A stretch of 64,000 bases of DNA from Rossellomorea aquimaris (GCF_000935355.1 NZ_JXZC01000003.1:372001-436000); one strand, 5' to 3'; positions 44,867-54,266 are shown, counted from the first letter of the stretch. Numbers and translations are program-made. The notes: a model not told the origin generated them from the letters alone.

Positions 44867-46186
44867 ATGATGGAACATACATATGGCTTGAAACCAGCTT
44901 TACTTTCCGATTTGAAATCAATGAAAGAGACTTTTTGGTCAAACTCTTCATTAATATCCGGCAATCCTAATACCAACACTGTAGATGGAAGGGATATTTA
45001 TGAAGCCGAAGAGAGACTTCTACGGTTTGCCCCATACATAAAACATGTATTTCCCGAAACAGAAGGGAAGAATGGTATCATTGAATCCCCTATCCAAGGG
45101 CTCCCGGATATGCAGTTGGCACTACAGGAGTTTTATCACACCACTATACCTGGAAGGCTACTTTTGAAATGTGACAATGAGCTGCCCATTGCCGGTTCCA
45201 TTAAAGCCAGAGGGGGAATCTACGAAGTACTGAAACTGGCAGAAACACTCTTGCTTGATCACGGCCTGATCCAACTGGCGGATGACTACTCAGTATTAGC
45301 CAATCCCCCGTTTAAGGAGTTCTTTTCACAGTACTCCATTGCCGTAGGCTCGACAGGAAACCTGGCCTTAAGTATCGGGACCATCGGTGCAGCCCTGGGT
45401 TTCAATGTGACGGTCCATATGTCGCGTGAAGCGAAAGAGTGGAAAAAGGAGCTTCTCAGGGAAAAAGGAGTAACGGTGATCGAGCATCAGAACGATTTCT
45501 CCTATGCCGTTGAAGAAGGGCGAATGCAATGCATGAAGGATTCGAATTGTTTTTTCATAGATGATGAAAATTCAAAGGATCTTTTCATGGGCTATGCAGT
45601 AGCTGCACTGAGGTTAAAGAAGCAGTTTGAGGAAGAGGGGATAAAGGTTGACCGGGATCATCCATTGGTCGTGTATTTGCCATGCGGTGTTGGTGGAGGT
45701 CCTGGAGGGGTGACGTACGGGCTGAAGCATGTATTTGGTGATCATGTTCATTGTTACTTTGCCGAACCGACCAATTCTCCCTGCATGCTCCTTGGTCTTT
45801 CAACCGGAAAGCATGAAAACATTTCTGTACAGGATATAGGATTAAGTAATCGGACAGAAGCCGATGGACTGGCAGTCGGGCGCCCTTCGGCATTAGCTGG
45901 AAGGATGGTGCAGGAACTGGTGAACGGCGTGTATACTGTGAAAGATGAGAACCTATTTAAAATGCTGGCTCTTTTACAGAAATCAGAATCCATTTCCTTA
46001 GAGCCTTCCGCGCTTGCGGGGATGTTGGGGCCAACCTTACCCCAAATACGTAAGCACCTTGAATCCCTCTCACTGACTAGTCATCAATTAAATCAATCGA
46101 CTCATCTAGTGTGGGCGACAGGCGGGAACCTTGTGCCTGCATCAATCATGGAAAAATATACTGCTAAGGGAAAGGGTCTCCTATAA
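44867..46186 (+). CDS. dsdA: D-serine dehydratase (D-serine ammonia-lyase)
   Basis: A 439-residue PLP enzyme of fold type II. The Schiff-base lysine lies in AGSIKARGGIYEV (about 111-123), with the phosphate-binding CGVGGGPGG near 270 and SLEPSALAG at the C-terminus, the usual DsdA marks. It turns D-serine into pyruvate and ammonia, relieving D-serine toxicity. GAGAGGGGG precedes two adjacent ATGs; either could start. Single gene, ended by a REP-like hairpin. Confidence 0.93.
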   Translation: MMEHTYGLKPALLSDLKSMKETFWSNSSLISGNPNTNTVDGRDIYEAEERLLRFAPYIKHVFPETEGKNGIIESPIQGLPDMQLALQEFYHTTIPGRLLLKCDNELPIAGSIKARGGIYEVLKLAETLLLDHGLIQLADDYSVLANPPFKEFFSQYSIAVGSTGNLALSIGTIGAALGFNVTVHMSREAKEWKKELLREKGVTVIEHQNDFSYAVEEGRMQCMKDSNCFFIDDENSKDLFMGYAVAALRLKKQFEEEGIKVDRDHPLVVYLPCGVGGGPGGVTYGLKHVFGDHVHCYFAEPTNSPCMLLGLSTGKHENISVQDIGLSNRTEADGLAVGRPSALAGRMVQELVNGVYTVKDENLFKMLALLQKSESISLEPSALAGMLGPTLPQIRKHLESLSLTSHQLNQSTHLVWATGGNLVPASIMEKYTAKGKGLL

Positions 46187-46190
46187 TGCA

Positions 46191-46236
46191 GAGGGACGGA
46201 CCTTGTGATTCACATGAATCATGAGGTCCGTCCCTC
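46191..46236. repeat. REP-like palindrome, family A
   Basis: GAGGGACGGACCT pairs with AGGTCCGTCCCTC; an inner GATTCA/TGAATC arm extends the hairpin, five bases after the dsdA stop. Confidence 0.85.
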
Positions 46237-46249
46237 TATTTTTCTCACA

Positions 46250-46292
46250 AAAAAAGACTGCCAAACGAAAATCAATCGTCCGACAGTCTTTC
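46250..46292. terminator. Terminator-like hairpin before helD
   Basis: AAAGACTG pairs with CAGTCTTT over a 23-base loop. The longer T run is on the minus strand, though no leftward gene lies nearby. After it, to 46441, is an AT-rich helD promoter region with no frame. Confidence 0.5.
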
Positions 46293-46441
46293 AATTTATA
46301 TTGATTAGTGTAGATATTTGTGGTAAATTAGAACAGAAACACTTAAATCGAGTAAATTAAAACATATTACCTCAATAATAATTATATAACATAATTTACT
46401 CTTTCGTCAACCCTCAATTTTTTACGAAAAGGAGTGCTTGG

Positions 46442-48763
46442 ATGAATCTTGAAATTCGGCAGGAGCAGAAACGTGTGGACCGTGTCATTGAGACGATTGT
46501 GGAGCAAATCGGACGTCTGGAGGATGAAACCGGACGTCGCCAGGAGGAAGTGGTGGAGATCCGCAAACACTTCTGGGATGAGGTCAAGGTGAATACGGAT
46601 ACGTTCGATGATTTTCTGGAAACCGTCCTCAGTTTAAGGCAGCAGGCACAGGTGTTGACCGTCAGTCAAAGCACTTACAGACAGGCTGTAAAAAAGTTAT
46701 CTGCTCTACAGCGCATGAAGGGTAAGCCTTATTTCGGACGCATTGATTTTACCGAAGAAGGAGAATCGGCCCCTGAAAAGGTCTATATCGGCATTGCCAC
46801 CCTCACGGATCAAAGTGGGGAAGATTTCCTGATCTATGACTGGCGCGCTCCGATTTCGAGCGTTTACTATGATTATCCGCCAGGTCCCTCAGAATACACC
46901 ACACCGGGTGGCATAATCAAAGGAACGCTGGAGAAAAAATGGCAGTATCTGATCCGGGACGGTGTCATCGATTCCATGTTCGATACCAGCCTGACGATTG
47001 GGGATGAAATTTTGCAGGAGGTGCTGGGGAAGCGGACCGATACCCATATGCACAGCATTGTGGCAACCATCCAGCAGAAGCAGAATCAAATCATCAGGCA
47101 CGATCACGCTCGGCTGCTCATTGTTCAAGGTGCGGCGGGCAGCGGGAAAACGTCGGCAGCCCTTCAGAGGATTGCGTATTTACTTTATAAATATCGGGGC
47201 AGTCTTAAGGCGGATCAAATCATTCTGTTCTCCCCGAACGCCATGTTCAACAGCTACGTATCGAACGTACTGCCCGAGCTAGGGGAAGAGAATATGGAGC
47301 AGGTGACCTTTCAGGAATATTTGGACCATCGTTTGAGTGAGGAGTTCGAATTGGAGGTTCCATACAGTCAATTGGAGTATGTCCTGACTGAAACGGATGC
47401 CCCATCATACCGGACCAGGACGGCAAGCATCTCCTTCAAGGCATCGACGGATTTCTTTGACATCATTAAATTATATAGAGCGTCATTGGAGGAATCCGGG
47501 ATGCGATTCAAAGGGATTAAGTTTCGGGGAAAGCCGATGGTCACAGCAAGCCAAATCACGGAACGATTTTATACCAGTGATGCGTCACTGCGTTTTCATA
47601 ACAGGCTGGAAAAATTGAATGAGTGGATCCATCAACAGATCGATGAAGCAGAGAAGATTGAACGGAGTAAGCCTTGGGTAGAAGAAGAAATTGAACTGAT
47701 GAGCAATGAGGATTATCACAAAGCGCATAAACACCTGCAGAAGAAAAATCCCTCGAATGATTATGAGATCGAATATGAGGCGCTGGCCCGATTGACTGTT
47801 CGCAGGAGATTCAAGGGACTGCGTAAAGCGATCGAGAGATTCCGTTATGTGGACGTAAAGGGAATGTATCTACAGCTTTTTGCTGATCCTGCGAACATCT
47901 CCACATTATGGGACGGGGAGATCCCTGAAGTATGGGAAGATATTTGCCGTTCGACCGTGAACATGCTCGAGGAAGGAAAATTGTCCTACGAGGATGCGAC
48001 TCCTTTTTTATTGTTAAAAGAGCTGATTCTCGGCTTTCAGACGAATACATCGATAAAGCATGTACTCATCGACGAAGCCCAGGACTACTCACCGTTTCAA
48101 TTCGAATTCATCAAGCGGCTGTTTCCTTCAGCCAAAATGACCGTGCTCGGCGACTTTAATCAGGCCATCTTTGCCCATGCCCGAAAGCACGTGGATTTCA
48201 GCACGCTGACGGGACTCTACGGAAGGGATAAAACCGAGGTGATCAACCTGACTCAGAGCTACCGATCCACTAAACCGATCATCGAGTTCACCCGACGGCT
48301 TGTGCCTGGGGGCGACGAGATATCCCCATTTGACCGGGATGGGGATAAACCGGTGCTCACCCAGGTCGCTGATCACAATGAACTTCACAGGCAGATTGAA
48401 GCAAAAATAGAGGAGTGGAAGGGCCAGGATTATCATTCCATAGCCATCATATGTAAATCTGCGAGAGAAAGTGAAGCCGCATACGCCTCCTTAAGCGGTG
48501 TGAAAGGCATCAAGCTCATGAAAAGCGCCTCCCTTGAATATGAGCAAGGTGTAGTCGTCATCCCTGCCTACCTGGCAAAAGGAATCGAATTTGACGCCGT
48601 CATACTCTATGATGCATCTGCTCGATCATATGGAGACGAAAGCCTCAGACGCTTATTCTACACGGCCTGCACAAGAGCCATGCATGAGCTGCAGCTATTC
48701 AGCGTAGGCGAACCGAGTCCATTGTTGGAACATATAGAAGAGGACCTCTATAGTAGAGAGTAG
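46442..48763 (+). CDS. helD: HelD-like RNA polymerase recycling helicase
   Basis: This 773-residue superfamily 1 helicase has the long N-terminal coiled coil of HelD (residues about 1-90), Walker A VQGAAGSGKTSAALQR near 225-240, Walker B VLIDEAQDYSPFQ, motif III LGDFNQAIFA, and C-terminal VVVIPAYLAKGIEFD. HelD releases stalled RNA polymerase from DNA and is linked to rifampicin tolerance in some bacteria. The match to the Bacillus HelD (YvgS) length is good. AAAGGAGTGCTTGG precedes the ATG. It ends in a 21-bp REP-like hairpin. Confidence 0.92.
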   Translation: MNLEIRQEQKRVDRVIETIVEQIGRLEDETGRRQEEVVEIRKHFWDEVKVNTDTFDDFLETVLSLRQQAQVLTVSQSTYRQAVKKLSALQRMKGKPYFGRIDFTEEGESAPEKVYIGIATLTDQSGEDFLIYDWRAPISSVYYDYPPGPSEYTTPGGIIKGTLEKKWQYLIRDGVIDSMFDTSLTIGDEILQEVLGKRTDTHMHSIVATIQQKQNQIIRHDHARLLIVQGAAGSGKTSAALQRIAYLLYKYRGSLKADQIILFSPNAMFNSYVSNVLPELGEENMEQVTFQEYLDHRLSEEFELEVPYSQLEYVLTETDAPSYRTRTASISFKASTDFFDIIKLYRASLEESGMRFKGIKFRGKPMVTASQITERFYTSDASLRFHNRLEKLNEWIHQQIDEAEKIERSKPWVEEEIELMSNEDYHKAHKHLQKKNPSNDYEIEYEALARLTVRRRFKGLRKAIERFRYVDVKGMYLQLFADPANISTLWDGEIPEVWEDICRSTVNMLEEGKLSYEDATPFLLLKELILGFQTNTSIKHVLIDEAQDYSPFQFEFIKRLFPSAKMTVLGDFNQAIFAHARKHVDFSTLTGLYGRDKTEVINLTQSYRSTKPIIEFTRRLVPGGDEISPFDRDGDKPVLTQVADHNELHRQIEAKIEEWKGQDYHSIAIICKSARESEAAYASLSGVKGIKLMKSASLEYEQGVVVIPAYLAKGIEFDAVILYDASARSYGDESLRRLFYTACTRAMHELQLFSVGEPSPLLEHIEEDLYSRE

Positions 48764-48774
48764 CCTGAAACTAT

Positions 48775-48822
48775 GAGGGACGGACCTTGAACATCAGATA
48801 GGATGTTCAAGGTCCGTCCCTC
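48775..48822. repeat. REP-like palindrome, family A, 21-bp perfect arms
   Basis: GAGGGACGGACCTTGAACATC and its exact complement flank a 6-base loop, 12 bases after the helD stop. T-rich sequence follows on the right, so it probably acts as a terminator. Confidence 0.9.
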
Positions 48823-48905
48823 TTTCTCTCATTAACGATAAGGATCTTCACTTAATCTTCAATAAAATGGATAATCTGCTTTTGAAAACAAATACTACCT
48901 TTTGA

Positions 48906-48921
48906 GTAAACACCTGTTTAC
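48906..48921. promoter_or_regulatory. GTAAACA palindrome before the fasciclin gene
   Basis: GTAAACA and TGTTTAC flank CC, 26 bases before the start codon. A possible operator; no regulator is suggested. Confidence 0.35.
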
Positions 48922-48947
48922 ATAAAAAAATATCAGGAGGTATAAGG

Positions 48948-49448
48948 ATGAAAAACAAAACATTTGCTTTGATTATGGCAGTATTCATGGTATTCCTGTC
49001 CCTTTCAAATGGAGTATCAGCAGCAGAGGGCCAGGCTCCGGCAAGCAAGGATATCGTTGACACGGCTGTGGAAGCGGGGCAATTCAAAACGCTTGCAGCA
49101 GCTTTAGAGAAAGCCGGCCTGGTGGAGACATTGAAAGGCGAGGGGCCGTATACGGTATTTGCCCCTACTGATGCTGCATTTGAAAAGCTGCTGAAGAAAT
49201 TAGGCATTACAGCAGAAGAATTACTAGCAAGAGAAGATCTGAAAGACATCCTCTTGTACCATGTCGTTAGTGGGAAAGTGATGTCTACAGACCTAAAAGA
49301 TGGGATGAAAGCTGAAACGCTTGCCAAGAAAACCGTGGATATCTCACTGGATCCAGTACGCGTCAACAATGCCAATGTAGTAAAGGCGGACATCCAGGCT
49401 TCCAATGGAGTGATTCACGTAATCGATGAAGTTTTACTCCCAGAGTAA
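48948..49448 (+). CDS. Secreted fasciclin (FAS1) domain protein
   Basis: A 166-residue protein with a signal peptide, cut probably after VSA (residue 24). It has one FAS1 domain with the H1 motif [14 protein letters not shown] and the late H2-like stretch [15 protein letters not shown]1 domains mediate adhesion or carbohydrate contact. There is no wall anchor, so it is probably released or loosely bound. CAGGAGGTATAAGG precedes the ATG. Confidence 0.9.
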   Translation: MKNKTFALIMAVFMVFLSLSNGVSAAEGQAPASKDIVDTAVEAGQFKTLAAALEKAGLVETLKGEGPYTVFAPTDAAFEKLLKKLGITAEELLAREDLKDILLYHVVSGKVMSTDLKDGMKAETLAKKTVDISLDPVRVNNANVVKADIQASNGVIHVIDEVLLPE

Positions 49449-49463
49449 AATACTGCATAAAAC

Positions 49464-49510
49464 GGGTTGGCCAAAAAGTCGCATGTAGACCTGGGGGCCA
49501 ACCCCCTTTT
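49464..49510 (+). terminator. Terminator of the fasciclin gene
   Basis: GGGTTGGCC / GGCCAACCC stem followed by CCTTTTT. Confidence 0.85.
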
Positions 49511-49569
49511 TAATGAATTCCCCATGCCCCATCTCCAGAGTATGGAATTCTTTTCTCATGAACAATGAA

Positions 49570-49643
49570 GAGGGACGGACCTTATCATTACCTAACAATC
49601 CTTAAAAACAAAGGATTTCTAGGGAGATGAGGTCCGTCCCTCC
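49570..49643. repeat. REP-like palindrome, family A, with inner hairpin
   Basis: GAGGGACGGACCT and AGGTCCGTCCCTC are separated by 47 bases. The space contains an inner AATCCTT/AAGGATT hairpin, giving a branched fold. Confidence 0.75.
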
Positions 49644-49767
49644 CCAATTGTACGAGTTATACAGAAATTAAATTAGTGATTGAGTTATTTGAAGTGTTTT
49701 GAAATAATTGGTAATAAGGGGTGGTGGATTCATTTAGTGCCGTTTTGTACGAAGAGGAGGACTGTAA

Positions 49768-49968
49768 ATGAAACAAAATTTAAGGTTGGCCTGGATTGCT
49801 TCATGGTTTGCCCTTGTGGGACAGCTGGTGTTTTTCATCGGAGTGTCGCTTTTCACAGGAGAGTGGCGTTATGTGATGTGGAGTTTTATCGTAAGTATGA
49901 TGGCGGGGGTTCCGAGTATGATTCTTACTTGGCAAGAACAGAAAAAAGCAGAAACTCAGAAGGTATAA
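49768..49968 (+). CDS. Small two-helix membrane protein, 66 residues
   Basis: AGAGGAGGACTG precedes the ATG. The protein has two hydrophobic segments (about 8-28 and 35-55) and a polar tail QEQKKAETQKV. The genome carries many such short membrane proteins; I recognise no family. An overlapping longer frame is not supported by a ribosome site. Confidence 0.65.
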   Translation: MKQNLRLAWIASWFALVGQLVFFIGVSLFTGEWRYVMWSFIVSMMAGVPSMILTWQEQKKAETQKV

Positions 49969-50126
49969 ATTTGCTTGAGCACGAAGTTCGTGGCATGAAA
50001 GAGAACTGATTATTTCAATAAAAACGTTATCTGTAAAAGAGGACATTTCACTTATGTTTAAGGGGATGTATAGGGAAATTGGGCTCGAAAAAACGGCTAC
50101 AGACACATATTAAAAATGAACCGTAT

Positions 50127-50179
50127 AAAAAAGGGTCGCCATAAAGTCAGCATTTACTGATTTTAGGACGCCCTTTTTA
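50127..50179. terminator. Bidirectional terminator, imperfect stem
   Basis: AAAAAAGGGTCGCC and GGACGCCCTTTTT arms enclose an inner GTCAG/CTGAT stem. It suits both the small gene on the left and the leftward small gene on the right. Confidence 0.65.
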
Positions 50180-50252
50180 TTTGCCGATCATTCCAGTTTT
50201 GAAGGACTTCCTCAACAACTGGGAGATTTCGTTTCGCCGTACCACTGTGAAC

Positions 50253-50369
50253 TTAAAAATCTTTATCCTTTTCTGACTTTCTTCTAAAGAAAAGGATCGT
50301 GGCGACAATAAGGATCAGAATAATGGTCATTGGTATAACTACAAATAGCGCAGTACTTGTATCACCCAT
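50253..50369 (-). CDS. Single-span membrane micro-protein, 38 residues
   Basis: On the minus strand AGAGGGGGG precedes an ATG that opens 38 codons: a short polar start MGDTSTA, a hydrophobic span of about 22 residues, then RRKSEKDKDF. The positive-inside pattern and good ribosome site make it credible. It lies just after natK on the same strand, but 130 bases apart with a half REP element between. Function unknown. Confidence 0.6.
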   Translation of the reverse strand: MGDTSTALFVVIPMTIILILIVATILFFRRKSEKDKDF

Positions 50370-50464
50370 TATCAGAATCCCCCCTCTCGAGTGTTTAATC
50401 ATAACTGGTCTATTCCCTTTTATTATATTGGTAAAACTTTATGGAACACATTACGTTCAAATAG

Positions 50465-50478
50465 AGGGACGGACCTTC
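50465..50478. repeat. Half of a family A REP-like element
   Basis: GAGGGACGGACCTT is present but no complementary arm is found nearby. It follows the natK stop region. Confidence 0.6.
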
Positions 50479-50502
50479 ACCCGAATACAAAGGTTTAGTT
50501 TA

Positions 50503-51486
50503 TCACGAATGAATCGCAGGAAATTTAATCTTCACTGTGAATTCTTCCTCTCGATATACAAAGTCCAGGTAGCCTTGATGATCATCGACTGTATCCTGGA
50601 TGACCTTGGTTCCGAGGCCTTCGTGTTCTTCACTTTTTGTCGTATGTCCATAGCTCTGATAAAGCTTATCCAGAATGTGGATCGGAATGGATAGGCTCGG
50701 ATTTTGACAGATGAGCACGTAAAGGCCGCTTCGTTTGTAGAATTGAAGGGTGACGCTGGCAGGTTTGCCGTAGTGATTCTGCCACCCAATGGAAGCTTCG
50801 ATGCTATTGGATAACAGGTTTCCAAGTAGTGCGACCAACTTTTTATCTGGAATGGGCAGGGTGGATAGAGGCATATCTACATCGTAAATCATGGACAACC
50901 CCGCAGCCTTTCCACGATTGTACATTTGATGAAGGATTCCTGCTACGCTTCCCCGTTCCCCCTTTATGGAGAGATTAGTTTCCTCATAACCATCCACTAA
51001 ATCATCCATGTAGGCTGAAGCCTCTTCATGGTGTCGATTTTCAAGCATGTAATGGATGGAGGAAATATGCTTGAGGAAATCGTGGCGTTCACTGCGTACG
51101 ATTCGAAAGGTTTCCGTGAGTTGAGCCCGTTCTACTTCGAATTGTCTGTTCTCCTGGATTAGCTCTGTCATTTGCCTGGACACGTTTAGTCGCACCCATT
51201 CCATCCCGATGAACATTACCAGAAATACTCCGTAAAACCATGAGGTCTTCATGATAAAGTATGGGGTCAGCAGTGGTAACTGCATCAGGATGAGGGCTGT
51301 GTTCCAATGGAGACCTGTCTCAAGGAAAGTGATCCCGATTTTTTTATATAAAAGATACACAATCAGTGAGACTACTAGAAACGTTATATAAAAAGGAACC
51401 TCCCAAGGCATATTCAAAAAGAGTGCTTGTAGATGCACGAATCCCAGACAGGGGAGGATGACCCAGTAGATGTTCGAATATTTCAC
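50503..51486 (-). CDS. natK: GHKL-type sensor kinase, NatK-like
   Basis: A 327-residue protein with five or six helices in residues 1-125, then a GHKL kinase part with RSERHDFLKHISSIHYML (phospho-accepting histidine region) and the ATP-binding LLGNLLSNSIEAS and EGLGTKVI. The order natR-natK divergent from natAB matches B. subtilis, where NatK/NatR control the NatAB sodium exporter. The ligand sensed is not evident. The start follows natR by 14 bases. Confidence 0.8.
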   Translation of the reverse strand: MKYSNIYWVILPCLGFVHLQALFLNMPWEVPFYITFLVVSLIVYLLYKKIGITFLETGLHWNTALILMQLPLLTPYFIMKTSWFYGVFLVMFIGMEWVRLNVSRQMTELIQENRQFEVERAQLTETFRIVRSERHDFLKHISSIHYMLENRHHEEASAYMDDLVDGYEETNLSIKGERGSVAGILHQMYNRGKAAGLSMIYDVDMPLSTLPIPDKKLVALLGNLLSNSIEASIGWQNHYGKPASVTLQFYKRSGLYVLICQNPSLSIPIHILDKLYQSYGHTTKSEEHEGLGTKVIQDTVDDHQGYLDFVYREEEFTVKIKFPAIHS

Positions 51487-51500
51487 AGCGTTTCCACCTT

Positions 51501-52199
51501 CTAAAAGTAATATTTTTGCAGGAAATCCACCTTTTCCTTTGTGATCATGGCTTGCTTGTCAAGTCCTTCGAATGTGATCACATATGAATTTTTTGCATAG
51601 AGAGAGAAGTTCTTGACGTAGTGAATGTTGATGATGAAGGAACGATGGGATCGGATGAAGTCCCGTTCCCGTAATTCACCCTCAAGTTCATTCAAGGTGA
51701 GATAGGTCTTTATTTCTTCTTCCTTGGTGTAGATCGTAGTCGCTCGCCCGGACCGTTCAATAAAGACAATGTCCTTCTTCTGCACAATATGGATATCATT
51801 CTTTTGCTTTAAATAGAGTCTGCCTGTCAATTCAGCGGACCTTGATTTTTCCATCAGGCGTTCGATGGATTTCATCAAGCGGTCATTGGTATAGGGCTTC
51901 ATGATGTAGTCATGTACATTCAATTCAAAGGCATGGACGGCATAGCCACTGTTTCCCGTTACGAATATGACGGAAATATTCAGGGCATGGGAATGAATGA
52001 TATCCGCCAGCTCATACCCTGACAAATGAGGCATCTCGATATCGGCTATCAACAAATCAATAGTTTCTTTCTTGATCTGATCATAGGCTTCTTCTGCTGA
52101 AGTGGTGGAGAAGATAATCTCCACATTCTGTATGCGGGAAATGATGCCATTTAATTTCTCTAAATCTATCATCCGATCGTCTACTAGACCGATTTTCAT
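51501..52199 (-). CDS. natR: LytTR-type response regulator, NatR-like
   Basis: A 232-residue regulator: receiver (GLVDDRMIDL, phospho-aspartate in LLIADIEMPHLSG near 54, lysine in YIMKPYT) and a LytTR DNA-binding domain (about 135-232, with FIRSHRSFIINIHYV). LytTR proteins bind direct repeats one to two turns apart, and such repeats occur upstream of natA 65-155 bases from this start codon. First gene of the leftward pair. Confidence 0.85.
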   Translation of the reverse strand: MKIGLVDDRMIDLEKLNGIISRIQNVEIIFSTTSAEEAYDQIKKETIDLLIADIEMPHLSGYELADIIHSHALNISVIFVTGNSGYAVHAFELNVHDYIMKPYTNDRLMKSIERLMEKSRSAELTGRLYLKQKNDIHIVQKKDIVFIERSGRATTIYTKEEEIKTYLTLNELEGELRERDFIRSHRSFIINIHYVKNFSLYAKNSYVITFEGLDKQAMITKEKVDFLQKYYF

Positions 52200-52242
52200 C
52201 TCTTCTCGCCTCGCACCTTCTGAAGTTCCCTTTATTTTACCA

Positions 52243-52296
52243 TTTTCAAAGAAGAATTTGGCATTTTCACGACATGAAATGGACTTTTCACGACAT
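52243..52296 (+). promoter_or_regulatory. Three phased direct repeats before natA, probable NatR sites
   Basis: TTTTCACGACAT occurs at 52264 and 52285, and a diverged TTTTCAAAGAA at 52243. The starts are exactly 21 bases apart each time, two helical turns, placing all on one DNA face. This is the layout of LytTR-family sites. A -10-like TATGAT at 52325-52330 has no good -35, as expected of an activated promoter. Confidence 0.7.
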
Positions 52297-52366
52297 AAGT
52301 GGAGATTGTTTCCTGCTTTGTTTGTATGATGGACCTAAGATAAATAAATGGATGAGGTGAGAGAAA

Positions 52367-53119
52367 GTGATACACATACACGAAGTAACGAAACAGTTCA
52401 AGGATAAGAAGAAGTATGTCACAGCGCTAAAGCATGTCTCTTTTTCAGTGAAAAAGGGTGAGGTCGTTGGTTTGCTAGGGGAAAATGGGGCTGGAAAGAC
52501 AACCCTGCTCCGAACAATCGCGACTCTTCTGACGCCTACTGAGGGCACTGTGCAAGTCGCAGGATATGATACGGTCAAAAATCCAAATGAAATCAAGACG
52601 AAAATCGGTGTCCTATTCGGAGGGGAAACAGGACTCTATGACCGATTGACCGCCCGTGAAAACCTTCAATACTTTGCTTTGTTATATGGATTGAGTAAGC
52701 ACGAAACGAAGGTGCGAATCGATGATCTGGCGAGGATGTTCGGGATGAGGGATTATCTTGACCGGAAAGTATCAGGTTTCTCGAAAGGTATGCGTCAAAA
52801 GGTTGCCATCGCGAGAACGTTGATCCACAATCCTGACATCATCCTGTTCGATGAACCAACCACAGGGTTGGACATTACGTCTTCCAACGTATTTCGCCAG
52901 CTCGTCCATCAGCTGAAGCGCGAAGGGAAAACGATTGTCTTCTCCAGTCACATCATGGAGGAAGTGTCCTTACTATGCGACAAGGTAGCGATGATGCATA
53001 AAGGGGAATTGGTGTATCACGGCGACATCGAGCACCTCTATCAAACAGAAAAGAGCCGGGATCTGAACTATATCTTTATGAGCAAGCTGGTGAGAGGGGA
53101 TGAACATTATGCTTCTTAA
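52367..53119 (+). CDS. natA: ABC exporter ATPase NatA
   Basis: This 250-residue ATPase has Walker A GENGAGKTT, signature VSGFSKGMRQKVA (the SGFSKG form typical of NatA/CcmA-type exporters), Walker B IILFDEPTTGLD and switch histidine in VFSSHIM. With NatB it should pump sodium out, as in B. subtilis. GAGGTGAGAGAAA precedes the GTG start. It overlaps natB, and the two-component pair diverges from it. Confidence 0.87.
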   Translation: MIHIHEVTKQFKDKKKYVTALKHVSFSVKKGEVVGLLGENGAGKTTLLRTIATLLTPTEGTVQVAGYDTVKNPNEIKTKIGVLFGGETGLYDRLTARENLQYFALLYGLSKHETKVRIDDLARMFGMRDYLDRKVSGFSKGMRQKVAIARTLIHNPDIILFDEPTTGLDITSSNVFRQLVHQLKREGKTIVFSSHIMEEVSLLCDKVAMMHKGELVYHGDIEHLYQTEKSRDLNYIFMSKLVRGDEHYAS

Positions 53120-54266
53120 TATCTATTTGAAAGAATTGAAGGACAGCTTTCGCGATAGAAGAACCCTGTTGCTGACGGTCCTATTGCCCATCTTCATGAT
53201 GAGCGGGCTTGTACTCTTCTATGAAAATATGGTTTCGGGTGATGAAGGGGAATCGTACACCCTTGCAGTCGATTCATCTATTAACAAAGAAGTGACAGAT
53301 CTATTTTCAGGGTATGAAACGATTGATATTGTAAAAACTGCTGACCCTCAAAAGTCCGTTGAAGAGGGGGATGCCCTTGCCGCCGTGATTGTAAGTCCTG
53401 GTTTCATGCGTAACATTGAACAAGGAAAAGAAGCTGGTGTGACTATCATCGGCGACTCCTTAAGCCAGAAATCCAGCAACCTTATGAATTTAGTCACAAC
53501 TGCACTGACCGCCTATGAGAAACAAGTGACAGCAGATAGACTCGAAGCTCAAGGGACGGACCTTTCCATTATTAAGCCATTCAACATCACTCAACAGGAG
53601 ATATCAGACGATGACACAAGCATGTTCCTACTCGCCTTTCTTGTTCCATTGATACTGGCCATTTCTATAGGGGTGGGAACGGGGCCATCTGCAGCCGATT
53701 TGTTTGCCGGTGAAAAAGAGAAGAAGACGATGGAGGCCTTACTTATGACTCCGGTCAAACGCTCCACACTTCTGATGGCAAAGTGGCTGACCATTGCAAC
53801 CGTGGGTGTGGTCACGGGAATCGTAACGCTGATCGTGCTGGCGATTGAAATCAGTCTCTTTACAGAAAATCTTAAAGCTGCTGTATCCTTTGGAGATGAT
53901 GTGTATTTGATCATCATCCTTTCCTTGCTTCTCACCATCGTGTATGCGGTGTTCGTTGCATCACTTCAAATGATCACCAGCATTATAGGGAAAACCGTTA
54001 AAGAAGCACAAAGCTACAGCGCACCGATCATGATGCTCGTTGCCTTTCCTGGTATGATCATCACGAATGTTGGGCTGAATGAACTATCTTTCCAGCACTT
54101 TGCCATACCAGTCCTGAACTTGTTCAGCCAATTTAAAGAACTGTTCATGGGTGTGATCGATTATCAGCATCTCTTCCTGACGTTCGGAAGCAACCTTCTT
54201 TTAATGCTAGTTATATTTGTGGTTGGAAGAGTCCTATTCCTGAAGGATAAATGGGTGATGAATTAA
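53109..54266 (+). CDS. natB: ABC exporter permease NatB
   Basis: A 385-residue membrane protein: one N-terminal helix, an extracytoplasmic domain of about 150 residues, then five or six helices with FAGEKEKKTMEALLMTPVKR between, the mark of NatB/ABC2 permeases. The length equals B. subtilis NatB. ATG 53109 fits GAGAGGGG ten bases upstream; an ATG at 53100 is too close. The frame holds AAGGGACGGACCTT at 53551-53564, a family A half-element, encoding part of QGTDLS. Confidence 0.85.
   Translation: MLLNIYLKELKDSFRDRRTLLLTVLLPIFMMSGLVLFYENMVSGDEGESYTLAVDSSINKEVTDLFSGYETIDIVKTADPQKSVEEGDALAAVIVSPGFMRNIEQGKEAGVTIIGDSLSQKSSNLMNLVTTALTAYEKQVTADRLEAQGTDLSIIKPFNITQQEISDDDTSMFLLAFLVPLILAISIGVGTGPSAADLFAGEKEKKTMEALLMTPVKRSTLLMAKWLTIATVGVVTGIVTLIVLAIEISLFTENLKAAVSFGDDVYLIIILSLLLTIVYAVFVASLQMITSIIGKTVKEAQSYSAPIMMLVAFPGMIITNVGLNELSFQHFAIPVLNLFSQFKELFMGVIDYQHLFLTFGSNLLLMLVIFVVGRVLFLKDKWVMN

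Noticed and set aside
49680-50009. 109-residue frame around the small membrane protein
   Set aside because: It overlaps the well-supported 66-residue gene in another frame and lacks a ribosome site.
50299-50694. Plus-strand frame of 131 residues
   Set aside because: It is antisense to natK's end and to the 38-residue gene, and has no ribosome site.
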